From Setophaga petechia (Eukaryota; Chordata; Aves; Passeriformes; Parulidae), in contig JANCRA010000025.1 of assembly GCA_024362935.1 (NCBI GenBank), positions 13,480,936 to 13,544,935 of the forward strand: a stretch of DNA of 64,000 nt, written 5' to 3'. This document shows, one piece after another, positions 26,421-38,470 of this stretch. The position numbers and the translations under genes are program-made. The first letter of the stretch is position 1, and the number at the start of each line of letters is the position of its first letter. Under the pieces are notes generated by a model, which was given only the letters and a program-made list of their open reading frames with translations, was not told the DNA's origin and made no database searches.

Positions 26421-29400
26421 AGCTGAGGAAATTAGTCAAGGGGGTTTCAGAAGTTTGTGTTGCAAAACAGTGATGTGTTTCTTTTCTGGTCTCTTGAAAT
26501 TGTTACCAAGCTGGCACTTTACAGAGAAAGAAGTCCACGGTATCCATTGCTACATGAAAGATGTTCATGCTCTCAGGTATTAATAGCACTGTAACCTATC
26601 CCTCTTGGGTCACTGTTATTAAAATCCTCTACAAGACCCATTTGGAAAAGCAGAAGGCTTTATGTAATATCCATGGACCAGTCATAAATGAAACACTTTC
26701 CCACAGAGTTGTCCCCAGTCAGATTAGTTCTCACCAGGAAAAGCCAAAATTGCATACACTGACTTCTACCTCTCCCTCCTACCTCTGAGTTAAGGCTGTG
26801 TTTAAGCAAGCAAACCCTCATTTGCCATGAACTTCAGTGCTTGTAAAGCCACAAGGAAGAGAGGGATGTCTTCAACTCCTTGAGTTCTTACTCAGAGGTT
26901 TTGACAGTGACTGATTTTCTTTTAATGAGTTGAGTCATTATTTGGAAGCTTCAGTAGCTGGCAGTTCATCTGCAGCATGGTTGAGTCTGAAAGTGACTGC
27001 AGCCTGATCCTATGGAGTTGCATGTTCCCTAAATATTTTAATAGCAGCAAATATGCCTGGGTCCACTTCTTCTAGCTTACAGTCTCTGATGAAGGGCACT
27101 ACAGAGGCTCTGCTGATCCCTACCATGAGGGAGGCATAAATCTCAACCACTGACTCTGCTTACAACTTTGTTTTTTATAAGGTTCCTAAAAGTAATCCCT
27201 TCTTAGCCACTAATCTGACCTAGTTACTATAAACTGGTTTCTCCAGGATGAAAGGGTCTGTCTTTCCTCTGGGACTGCTGCAGTGGGACTCTCACATATT
27301 ACTTAGTGGTTTTTGTACTCTCATCTGTGCCTGTGGAATTTGGATACCATCCACTGAAGTGTTTGTATAGTCTACGTGGCTGTTATATCTTAATATCTCT
27401 GAAATATTTTAAAATTTATGGTCTTGGTCAATTCCTTTCCAGTTTGGAGAAAGGAATTGTTTTAGTCACAGGTTTTTGTTGTTATTTGTTCATTTATTTA
27501 TTTTTTTTTTTGTGCTTGTGTGTGGGTAAAAATTTGTCAAGGGAAAGCTCAACAGAAAAAATCCACTGGATTTTGGTCTGAAACTAATGAAACTATGAAC
27601 AACTACTGCTCTTGTAAGTGTAATCTTGACTTAGCTTCTCTGAAATTTGTGACATCATAAGCTGTGTCAGTGAAAATTGGGTGTTGTAGGAAGGCTTGGA
27701 CAAGGGGAAATGATAGTTCTACTTCGACCAAAAATAATCCCAGGAAAACTCAATTTTCTGAGCAGCAACCCTCAGCTCTGTATCAGGCAGAGGATTTTAG
27801 TAGGAAGCTGAGCATTGCAGGGAAGTCCCTCTGTAATTTGTGCCTCTAACTGCATAAATATCTGAGATAACCATGGCAGCATCTACAGGTGCTTAGGTGA
27901 TCTCCTCTCTGGACCTGTTTCTCTCTAGACATGCACAGGATTGGGCTTTCTTGCTACAGTGGCTCTTTGGGTGATGTCTCCAGGAATGCAGATGGGACTA
28001 AATAAACCCCAATTGGAAAATCTGAGGACAAATATCTCTGAGAAGAGAGAAAAAAGCTGCTTCTTACTGTTACTCAGTGGTGTGTAGGTTGTTGAGCAGT
28101 AGGTAGGTTCTGTGCCTCCACATGCTGTTTTCATAGAGGCACTGAGCAAGCTGAGGGATGGTGCTGTTTACATGTGATCAAAAGGAGCCTTGGAGCTGTG
28201 GGCTGGCTCACAGACTGCCAGCACCACAGGGTTTGTTCTCTCCCTGGCTCTCCCAGCAGCCTGGTGCAGACAGTGGATAATGTGGAGGAAAGGCTGGATT
28301 GTTCAGGATTCCTCCAATGAGGACTCTGGAAGTCCAATTTTCCTGACTACTTCTGCTCAAGTGAAGTAAAACTATTGCTATTGATCATTGCTCATTCTGC
28401 CCCAGCAAAGGTCAGGGAGTGAGTGTGAGATTCAGTGCTTTGATTTCTTTATTGAAGTCTTGGAAGGATTAAAGCCATCAGGTTCTCCTCTACTGAGAAA
28501 TGTGTTAGAGACAAGTCCAAACCTTTCCTCCAGAACAGTAACTGTTTTGATTTTTGAGTCTTTCATCTGGCACTTATTTTTCATACAGGTCTCATAAAGC
28601 TTTTGGTAAAAAATATATTTTGCCCCAAACTCAGTCAATGGAAACAGTTCCAGCATAGTCCCTTGGATTATACAGGAGAAGAAGAAAGAGGCTTTCTTCT
28701 TCTCCAGAATAAAAAAATATCAGAGACTTGGGAGCAGAATTGCAGAATACCACTTCTTGCAGACAGGAATCAAGTGTGTAACAGCCAGATTTACTCTAGA
28801 GTACATGTACACTATACAAAGATGGTTCTTTTTATGCTTCATTGTTGTACCTATTGGATATCAGAACACCTTTTTTCAGGCATCTGATTCTGTCTGTGGA
28901 ATCCACTGACAGAAGCAGGACTGGCTAACTCAAGAAGGAGCTGTTTGCTTGTCATGTTTGTGTATGGAATGCACAGCCTGGATTCCCACTGTTATTTGCA
29001 CTGTGTGGATGCCCTCAGTGCCACACACTGTTACTGAACTCCCTTGGGAAAGCTTTCTTACCATGCAAATCCTCAGTTTATTTCAGAAACTAAAAAAATA
29101 ATGATGTGGTCATCTCATTCATTGTGTGTGCTATATGAAAATTATCCTGGAGTCAGCAGTCATCCTAAAGGCTTGCTCAGGGCTATTGAAATATTTCCAT
29201 TCCTGATGGGAGCTGCAGCTGAACCCCTTCATGTGGTAAGGGACATAATGAATGTAAGAGGGCTCCAGCAGATTTGGAATGTCTGATTTTATAGATCTAT
29301 AAGCACATATTCAAAATCCTTCATTCCTCTAAATTAAAAGTGTGATAAGCAAAGGAACAGCAACTTTTCATGGAATCAAGAGAAGGCTGCCTGCCTCAGC

Positions 29401-30007
29401 TGGGCAAGAGGCTGTATGCTTCAGAACAAGTCAGGAAAACACTATTTTACCTCGTTCTGGGAAAAAAAAGAGAAAGAATGGAGGAGAGAAAGATGTCAGG
29501 GAGCAAGGGCAGGGATAAAAAAGGGGAAAAATATCTTTATCTTGCCAGAGCTCCTGACAAGATTCCATAATGGAATGCAGCAGGTGAGGAAGTGTAAAAG
29601 TTTTCAATTATAATATCAAGCTCCCAGCACTGCACAGCCAAGGTACTACCTTGCATCTTTAACTAGCTTACCACTTATACAAAAAAGGACACATGGTTTA
29701 GTTCAAATTCCCTTGAAATGATCAATGTCTGAATTTCCTAGCAAAATAGAGTTTCATATTGAAAAGTAAGATTGTAGCATCCTAGATTTTTGAGTTTAAT
29801 TTTGTAAAAGAAAATGCAGAAGCACTAAGTGCAGCAAACACTTTAACAAGGTTTGCAGCATTAGTCCTGGGAAGTTACCCAATCATTATTCTGGCAGCTC
29901 TGCAGCCTGTATGCATTTTCCTTCTGTAGATATAAGAATACAATGGACCCACAGCTGTGTGGTTTACCATTTTATTTGCCTTGCAGCTATAGAAACACAT
30001 TAGAGAT
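26421..30007. other. Non-coding unique sequence
   Basis: No exon, RNA gene or clear repeat recognised. A poly(T) run sits near 27502. Reading frames are short and random in look. Confidence 0.55.
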
Positions 30008-30550
30008 TGTCGTGGTTTAATCCCAGGCACCAGCTATGTACCACGCAGATGTTTGCTCACTTCCCCCTCCCCAACTGGTAGGATGGGGAAGAGAATCCAA
30101 AAAAAGGTAAAACCTGTGGGTGGAAATAGTTTAATATTTGAAATAAAGCTAAATATTATAACAATAGGAAAGAGAGAGAGAGAGGAATAAACCCCAAGAC
30201 AGGCAATGCACAATGCAATAGCTCACCACCCACAGATGGATGCCCAGCCTGTCCTCACAGAGATCAGCAGCTCCCCCCAGTTCATGTGTGGAACAAGAAG
30301 TGCTGTGGTGTGGAATATCCCTTTGGCCAGTTTGGGTCAGCTGTCCTGACCACACTCCCTCCCAGCTTCTTGTGCCTCTCTTCAATGCCAGAGCTGAGAT
30401 TCTGAAACCTCTTGACTTTTAGGGTAAGCACTGCTTAGCAACAATTAAAAACTCAGTGTGTTATCAATGTTATTCTCATCCTAAATCCAAACCACAGAGC
30501 TGTACCAGCATCTAGGGAGAAAATCAACTATCTCAGCCAAAATCAGGACA
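30008..30550 (-). mobile_element. Solo long terminal repeat of a bird endogenous retrovirus
   Basis: The plus strand begins 'tgtcgtggtttaatccc' and ends 'aatcaggaca', the two ends of a common bird LTR family, so the element has TG...CA termini. Inside are the family words 'tttggccagtttgggtcagctg' (split here at 30323 and after) and 'cccagcttcttgtgcc' near 30361-30378. In this family the transcription direction is the opposite strand, so the copy lies on the minus strand. The place where the family has its TATA box (about 30280-30292) is altered here, so promoter activity is unlikely. No second LTR, gag, pol or env sequence lies beside it, which is the outcome of LTR-LTR recombination. No clean target-site duplication was seen. 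The class (ERVL or ERVK) is uncertain. Confidence 0.85.
30171..30184. repeat. (AG)n microsatellite inside the LTR
   Basis: A 14-bp alternating AG run that replaces an A-rich stretch usual in this LTR family. Short and probably recent. Confidence 0.7.
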
Positions 30551-31007
30551 GGAGTTGGTGAATCTAGAGACCTGCTGGCTTTGTGGTACCCTCAATGTTA
30601 GATCCTCCACTGCCCCCCAGGCTCTGTTTGCTTGGGGCTCTTGGAGCACACAGCTCTGTTAGGGTGTAGGCTGGGAACTGCTCTAGTCCCAGCATAAGAA
30701 GCTCACAGCAGGAATAAATGATATTCCTGAGGGTTGGGGTCCCAAATGGCTCCTCTGGCACCCAGGAATTGTTGAGGCAAAGGCAAAATGCATCTCTGAC
30801 AGGAAAAGCAAGGAAGTGATATTAGGAATTCAGCACAAGGCCAAATAGCCCCTTATGCTCTTTTAAGGAGAGTAGGTGCAATCTCTGGATGTGCAAGCAA
30901 GAAAACAGGATGCAGAAGGAAGGAGAGAACCCTTCAATCCTCCTGAGCATTGGCAAGGCTTTAGATGAAGCAGGCCTGGGTAGGACATGCTAAGGGAGGT
31001 GTGCACC
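30551..31007. other. Non-coding spacer between LTR and old CR1
   Basis: No exon or repeat recognised. The right part (about 30960-31007) may be a further, more decayed part of the neighbouring CR1. Confidence 0.45.
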
Positions 31008-31515
31008 AGCTGCAGAGAGTGCAGAGGAAGAAGGATCAAAGCGTGACTTGCAGCTTAGGAATGTTTAGTCTAGAGACAGGAAGTACAGACTAGATATGAG
31101 GAAAGAGATTTGAACAATAAGGATGGTGAAGCTTTGAAATACTTTGCCAAAGAAGGCTGTGGAGTCTTATTCACTGGAAGTTTTCCAAAAGACTAAGCAA
31201 ACATCTGTTAAAAATGATGTAAGTGTATTTGATTCTCCCTTGGAACATGTAGAAGGAGTAAATTATGGTTAAAGAGATGAAATAAACTGGTGATTTTCAA
31301 ACTGTGGGTCATGCTACTCTTGAATTCAAAGAACCTTAAAGTGTTAGCAGTGGTTATATCTAATAACATTTGACCTTGATGTTTCTGGCCCCTATTCACA
31401 TAATTGTTGCATGAAGATATATAACTCAAAAGGGAGTTGTGCTTTTCAGAAGATGAAAATCACTGTAATAAATGGCTTCTGAAGGTTCTTCCTGGCCTTC
31501 TGACTCTGTGATCCC
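31008..31515 (+). repeat. Old CR1 LINE fragment, interrupted
   Basis: The first part (about 31008-31212) follows the CR1 3' reverse-transcriptase end and UTR: 'gagagtgcagaggaagaagg', 'tagtctagagacagg', and 'gaaatactttgccaaagaag', which match the family with many changes. The 3' tail 'ggttcttcctggccttc' followed by 'gactctgtgatcc' appears only at about 31465-31514. About 250 bp of unrelated sequence separates the two parts, so either the middle has decayed beyond recognition or another element inserted there. The strong divergence suggests an old insertion. Confidence 0.55.
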
Positions 31516-34500
31516 ACAGTACTGCTGCTGGAGCAATGAAAAGCAAAGCAGGCAGAGCAGATCTGAAATTCAGATTTCAATTTAGGTTAATCTCTATCAG
31601 TCACTCCTAATGGATCAACAAATATGATGGACTTTGCTGTCAAAAATTAAGCTAAATGGCCACTGGTGTTTTAAGCTGTAGTAATTTTTTTATACCTGCT
31701 TGAAATGTTTCTGCAGAAGACATATGAAAATATTCTATTTTTCTTTTCATGTTATTTGGAAAAAGGGTAGAAATACTTACTCAATCCTGTGGACAAAGAA
31801 TAATTATAAAATGTTCTCCCCTGCAGACATTTTGCTAAAAAGGCATTTGTGTAAAAGCATAGCAAAACACAGGAAGGTCGACTATGAACAAATCTCCCTT
31901 TTAGCCTCACTAATAGAGGAAGGCTGTTAATTCTGAAACTTGGACACAAATGAAAACATCTGTACAAGTGCAGGAGTGAGCCATGAACAGTCAGTTTATT
32001 TAGTGGAACAATGCTGGAGTAAGACCTACTGCCCATAGCTTGGGAAGAGACCTTGTCTGTGCATCATTTGCACTTGGGATTTGCAGTAATGGCTCATCTG
32101 TTAATGGTTTCTAATAGATGCACAAGAGAAGAAATATAATTTTCTGAGTAGAATAGCAAAAACCACAACACCCCCCTCCATCCTCTGGTTAACACTGCCA
32201 GTTAATTATATGTTGTGCTCTGGTCTGTGTCCAGGTGATGTGTTACCAATTCTGTGAAGTTCTCAAAGTGATTGAGGAGTGGTCAGGATTCTTTGTAGAG
32301 TTGCCTGCTCTTAGCACCAAACATCAATGTCTAGTTGTGAAATTTTCCCGTGGCAAAAGGAATTGATGTTACAAACCCACTCACTCTCATCTCATGGCTG
32401 CTCTCTACTCATGTTTTACACAAGGTGCATGGTTCTACTTCGGTGTTGTCAGAGATTTGGACTTTAAGAGGATGCAGTGACAAATGTCTTCATAAAAGAA
32501 AAACAACATCACAACCCCCAACAATGCAGAAGTTGTTTTTCCATTTGGTTCATAGAGATATTCCTGAATACAGAGCTCACTATCTCCCAGTATCTCTCAT
32601 CTGGTTACTAAGATCCAAAACCTCTAATTTTATGCCCAAGGTCAGATTTTTGAGGATTTTTTCAGCACTTGAGGTATTTGGATCCCCCATTGTTATTTAG
32701 GTCTGTATATTGTACTTTAAAATGAGATTTAAAATCATGTTTTACCTTCTTTTCATCCATTCTTTCTTTTCTCTGTTTAAGAAGTCTCTTGAATTTTTAA
32801 ACTTTTTTCTTTTTCAAAGCCTATCCTGTGTTTCCACAAAAGTGAGTGCAATCTGTGGTCTCTTATCTTAGATGCATTGGTTGAACATTGCTGTAGTCAG
32901 TATAATTAATTCATGGGGCTTTTTATATGTATTGATATACAAAATATCCCGGAGAACCAGAGGAGATTTTGTATAGAGCTATGGATGAAATTTTCCTCTC
33001 TAGAGGAAAAAATACTCTCTAAAAAAGCTGATGTGGATAAAAGTGATTGTGTTGTTTTTCCCCTTTTTATGCATACCTATCATAAGGTATTTTTGCTTAG
33101 CATCTGTGCAAGATATTTAAATTAACTTGGACCCTGGTAATTCCTATTTTTTAACTTATCCTAGGCAGAGAAAGGAAAACATTTTGTCCTAGTTGAATCA
33201 AATTTTAAGAACAAGCTCGCTGTTTTATTGCAGGATGCTTTCATTGAGGTTTTTCCTCAATGTATGTAGATTTTTACTAAGTTTTTGCCAATGTTCTATT
33301 GCATTGATAGCTGGGCAAAATAGAAGCAGCAAAATATTGCTGTGCTGCCTGCCTCAGCTTGCTCTCTGTGTGGGCTCCTATGTGCACATGGATACAGGAA
33401 AATCCAGTAATTAATTGCAGCTGGGGCTTTGCCTGAGATAATTATGGGTCAAAGTTGCTAATAGATGTGCCAGAGCAGGTGTGGAAGCTGCCCAGGGCCT
33501 GTCCCCAGTGGAAGGACTCGCTGAAGTGTGACATGTTCTGGTGATGGGATCAGGGCTGTCTTCAATGCAAAATTCAGGGTTTTTTTCCTCCAAAGCAGTA
33601 AAGAGCTAATGATGTGAGATGGCAAAAAAATGATTATTGCTTCAATGCTGTAAAATTGTGGTCCCAGTGAAGATAGCAGATGTTTTAATTGGCTTGGGAC
33701 GTAGGAAAGTCTTAATCATTGCATGTGGAAATTCTGGTGTGAGACTGTGAACTGATTGTATTTTATATAGGACCAAGTTATAGCTGCCCAAGCAGGAGCA
33801 CCTCGAGCTGCATTTGCATCCTGTCAAGGAGAGGTTCAAAATTTCATAGATACACATTTGAATCTTCATTGCTGAGAGTGTGCTTGCTGTAATTGTCTGG
33901 TTTGATTCTATGGCAAAGAGGTTTTCTACAAAATCTGCTAAACAGACTGATTTTGTCATTTCTTGGAATTGTGCTCTAATACAGTGGTAAATACTGTGAA
34001 GACTTCATTATAAAGTGACTCTTTTTTAAAAAAAGTTGCCTGAAAGATTAAAATGCACTTGAATAATCTATTCTGAAGTATGCTTAGTATTACTGCTCTG
34101 CTTGAGCTTTTCACACTCAATCTATGCTTTTGAGAGGATGAAGTATGCAATAGTAAAAGCCATAAATCACAAAGAAATTATCATTACTGGCCTAATAATT
34201 CTGTCTCTTGCCAGGAAGGTCATTTGGCAACAATGGTGCCTGTTACATGGATACAGGTGTGGTGGGAACTGAAAGCAGAATAAGAATTCAGTTTATTTTG
34301 ATTATAGTAATGTAAAGAACCCCCAAGTATACTTGTGTAGGCAAATCCTTTGTAAAAGGTTAGCTCTTGACACATCATCCAGACATAAATGGTGACAGGA
34401 AGTAGCTCAAGTTTCTTCTTTCAAAACCAGTACAAGTCATGTTAGAGAATGCTGGTGCATTTTGCTGCTCCCAGCATTCACTTTTTCTGTGCCTCCACCA

Positions 34501-35262
34501 AGTAAGGATCACCTCTGTGTCCAGTTCTTTCATTTCATCTGATCACTTTTTTCACCCAATGTCAATCAATAAATTTGACAGTACCCAGTAGTTTCTATGA
34601 GTGTTTTTGTGGTTGTAGTTTCAGAGTGTAAACAGAAAACAAAACCTGGAGGGAAAGGAAGGGAAGAGAAGAAAAAAAAGAAATATTTCAAGGTCTTTTG
34701 ATTACCAAAACTTGTGAGAGTGTGCTCTCAAGTGTTAACAAGACTGTGCCAAAATAAGCAAGCTTTAATTCCTGCATTTAATTCCATTAAAATGGACTCT
34801 CTTAGAAAAATGTGGGTTAATTCAGAAGAATTACATTTTCAACCTAAATTCCATCTAAAGATGATGGAAAGCTGATGTCCTAATAAACTATGAATGCTCT
34901 TAGTGACTGTGATATTCTTGCCTAGGGTAGACCAGAGGTTTAAGAACAAGCCCCTCAGTTTTGTTACTTGTGACATAAATGCAATAAGTTGTGCTCTTGT
35001 CCAAGGCTCCATGTCCACACAGCTGTCTGTTACATCTCTCCAGAGCCAGTTCAGTGGTGCAGTGAGCAGAAGCCATCTCAGTCTGTTGGTCAATCTTGGC
35101 TAATTTTTGCCAGCCTCGTTGGATTTTTACCACTCTGTTACAAAGCACTCTTGCCTAGACTTGACAGGAGCTAAGAAAGAAGTCAAACATTGGACAACTT
35201 GGGTTGCAGAGCTGTTTTCTGGCACTGAATCACCTGAATCCTTGCTAATCTTATTTCTTTTC

Positions 35263-35307
35263 TCAAAATTCTATGGATTTTTCTTTTTTCAAAATTCTAT
35301 GGATTTT
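35263..35307. repeat. Short tandem duplication
   Basis: The words 'tcaaaattctatggatttt' at 35263-35281 and 35289-35307 are identical and offset by 26 bp. It looks like a replication-slippage duplication in AT-rich DNA. Confidence 0.8.
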
Positions 35308-35569
35308 CCCCCACTTTTCCTTCAATATCTGTTTTGCAGTTTTACTGGCTGTGCAAGACCACATCCTTTCTGTTTCAGCCTGGCCTCTTTTAAAATGCTG
35401 CTCCAGGGACCAGAAAAAATGAGTTGCTAGATGAAGCATTATCTCTAATTACAGCCAAAAAGTACTCCTTGAAACAATGTGGAATAAGTATTTTTAAAAG
35501 GTAGCCTAGTAGAAGCAATTGTGAGCACAAGTGCAAGTATTTAGGGTAAGAAAATATTTTAATGTGTTC

Positions 35570-35740
35570 AGAGACCTGTTTTCTGTTTTTCTGTTTTCTT
35601 CTCTGCATATTGTGTTGGGGGTTTTTGTTTGTTTTTTTTTTTTTTTTGATTGTGGCTTTTTTTTTTTTTTTTTTGGTTATATTTGGGTTGTTTTGTTGTT
35701 TTGGTTCCTTTATTTTGTTTGGTTGTTTTTTCCCCAAGTT
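35570..35740. repeat. T-rich/TTTTG low-complexity block
   Basis: Contains runs of 16 T (35632-35647) and 18 T (35657-35674) with interspersed TTTG and GTTTT words. A lysine/asparagine-rich minus-strand frame here is produced only by this composition. Confidence 0.9.
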
Positions 35741-36294
35741 GCATCTAGGACCTGATTAAAGCACTGCTGTCTGTTCAATTCTGACAGTTTTTTAAATCTC
35801 TTTTTCAAGCCTAAAATTTTGCTTTCCAAAGCTGGTTGTTTGATAGGATTTTTTGGGAGTTCTTATGCTTAATTTTTCTTTGAAGTTAGCAATTCCCTAT
35901 CCTTCCCAGCTATTAAGTTGAGCAGTCAGATGCTGTTTGGTATTGATAATCCAGGTTTCTAGGTAACCCATGTGGGGCCATTTTACAAGGCAAGAGTGTT
36001 CAGACAGTTTCAGGGCTATTGAAGGCTCTGTGCAAGAAAATGTGCTGATGCAGGAGATCACAGCTTTAAGTTTCAGGAGTTCCTTCTGATCACATGCCCC
36101 AGTTCTGTATTTTATCAGAATTCCTTCATTGTATCAACTCAGAAGACAGTTGGTGTTTCAATTCTGTGGAATTTTTACCATACAGGTCAATTTATTTTGT
36201 TGGTTAAAAGGATATAATTGAAACACTAATACAAATTCACCATGCTGATGGACAAGGGAACTGTCAGTCTCAGCACCAACACTGACTCCAGGAT

Positions 36295-36326
36295 AAAAGG
36301 CAATGTGAATAATCTCATTGCCTTTT
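36295..36326. repeat. Short perfect inverted repeat (hairpin)
   Basis: AAAAGGCAATG (36295-36305) and CATTGCCTTTT (36316-36326) are perfect 11-bp reverse complements around a 10-nt loop. Too short for a microRNA precursor and without a U-tract terminator context. It may be chance or a tiny remnant of an inverted-repeat element. Confidence 0.6.
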
Positions 36327-38385
36327 GTGGTGAACTTTCCTAGATTTTATAGGACTAGATACCAGATTAAGGTGTTTAGTTTAATTTTATACTTTATATC
36401 ACAATGATCACACCACTTTAAAGAGTTAGCAACCATGTACACAAAATTTTACAGACAGATCATTTTTTTCAGTGTATCTTCATGAAATCTGCCCTGATTA
36501 ATTCAAGAATGACTAACTGGCTGGCACAGTCCAAAAACAAGGAAAGAATAAACGAAGCAAAAATACTTCTAACATGTTTGGGCATTGGAATGTGTGTCTG
36601 AAAGGTGTCGAGGTTGTGGTAGTGTGGAAGATATGACCCCACAACAATGATGTTTTGAGGTTTCTTATTAAACATAGCCAGGTTTCTTCCAGGTGTACAG
36701 GTTGGAAACACAATGTGGTCATGGTTGAGATCTCTTTGCTGATGTTTGGAAACAGGAGCAGAGGAGGTTTCAGCCCCAGTTTTCAAATAAAATTGAATGC
36801 AATCCTAGTGAAGGAGCAGAATGCAAATACTTCTGTTTATGTTTTACTGATTGCAGGTATTCGGAGGAAACGTGTTTATTTCTGCCCACGTTCAGTCCCA
36901 GGGTCTGTGGCTCCTATTTTTAGCAGCCATGCACTATTATTAATCTGAGATTTTTGACTATCCAGTGAGTCAGAAGGTCTGACTGCCCAGAGATACATGA
37001 GTCAGACAGGCAGGAATAGTCTGTTCTTCTTCAAGACACCAGGAGACATAGATTTAAAAAAGAGGTTTCATACTTAGTGAACAATACAAATGGAAACACA
37101 ATATATAAATAGAAATCCTTTTACCCTTCACATTGGATTCTTTTCCCAGGAGACTCTTGTCCCAAAACTGTTACTTACTACGCTATCTATTTGTATATGA
37201 AAATGGGAATCTTGTCACCCTTTTTATTCTTTTCATATCCTGTCTATTGGGTAGTTAATGCCTTTCTAGGACAGACAATCCTCCCACTGTGGCATAGCTA
37301 TTCCCACAGTAAAAAATGTAATATGTAAGAAGCTTAGAGAAGGGGTGTGGGTCAGGGAGGAGAATTTCATAATAATTTAAATTTATCTTCTGAAATGGTT
37401 TCTCTGCGAAGGGCAAATTGCATTAAAATAGCAAAGACAGGGGCTGTATGTGGTCCTGAAGTTTCTTTCTGTGGCATATTTTGGATTTTATTTTCATATA
37501 CTGATACCTTTCTGAGTCTCCCCATGACAGTGGAAAATTATTAGTAGCTATAACATAGCAGCACATAACATGTAATTGAGGTATGTAAGAGTAGACTGTA
37601 AAAGGATGAATGTTACACATTGATGTTCAGCCCCAGCCTTTTCAGAATTTCCCTGTGGAAGTCAGAAATGTCCAACCAGCTATAAAATTTCATGGGTTCT
37701 GAGCTGGGGATCAAGTGAATGCAAGGTCCAAATGCAGACTGGAATGCTTAGTAATGGAATAACAGTGCTTTGGCAGCTCAGTGGTTCAGGAATGAAACAA
37801 GGGTATTTTTACTCAAAGGTCATTGGTGTAAAAGCTAAATTATGGGACACTAAAATGAAAGGCAGAATTCAGAGGGACAGACATTGGTGATCTTAGGCCT
37901 AATTAGAACAGATGGGTACACAAACAGTTTTGGCTGCCTGCCTTTTGGTCACCTGCAGCAGGGAGACAAATTGAATCTTTATTCTATCTACTCTCGTGGT
38001 AAGAAAGCACATGAATCTCTAGGAATCCAGAAATTCATTTTCAGAATGAGTTGCTATGTGATGCAAATACAATGAATTTTCTAACATGGATATTTAGGGA
38101 GAAGTTCAAAAGGCCTCCACAGGCTTCTAAGTTGAATGAGCTCCTAGCAAGCTCTTCTGTTTTGGTTCAAATCAAAGTCCCATGATGGGATTTGGACAGC
38201 TAACTCCTGGAGCTTGTTAGATGTAGTGGCCTGTAAATGAAACAGGAATACAATACTTCCAGTTATATTTTTTAAAATGAAAGCAATTGATGTTTTATGT
38301 AGCCTTTATTTCAATAAAGTCTGTAGTACTTGTTAAGCTCTCCCAGAACTTTAGAGCCAAATATCTTCCAAGTGGCCACGAGGTT
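36327..38385. other. Non-coding unique sequence
   Basis: No exon, RNA gene or clear repeat recognised. Confidence 0.55.
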
Positions 38386-38470
38386 AGAGTAGAATAGAAG
38401 GGACCTGCAATAATGATCTAATCCAACTGTCTGACCACTTTAGGGCTGACCAAAACATGAAACCTCTTAC
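38386..38470 (-). repeat. Short CR1 3'-end fragment
   Basis: The run 'agtagaatagaagggacctg', then 'gatctaatccaactgtctga' and 'ccactttagggctgaccaaa', is the reverse complement of a bird CR1 3' UTR. Only about 85 bp can be followed, after which the sequence becomes unrecognisable. Either a very 5'-truncated insertion or one whose inner part has decayed. Confidence 0.75.

Larger units (their letters stand above)
31516..36294. other. Non-coding unique sequence with T-rich tracts
   Basis: No exon or RNA gene recognised. It includes a 26-bp tandem duplication at 35263-35307 and a T/G-rich low-complexity block at 35570-35740. Confidence 0.55.

Noticed and set aside
35390..35737. Lysine/asparagine-rich frame, minus strand
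   Set aside because: It is generated by T-rich low-complexity DNA on the plus strand.
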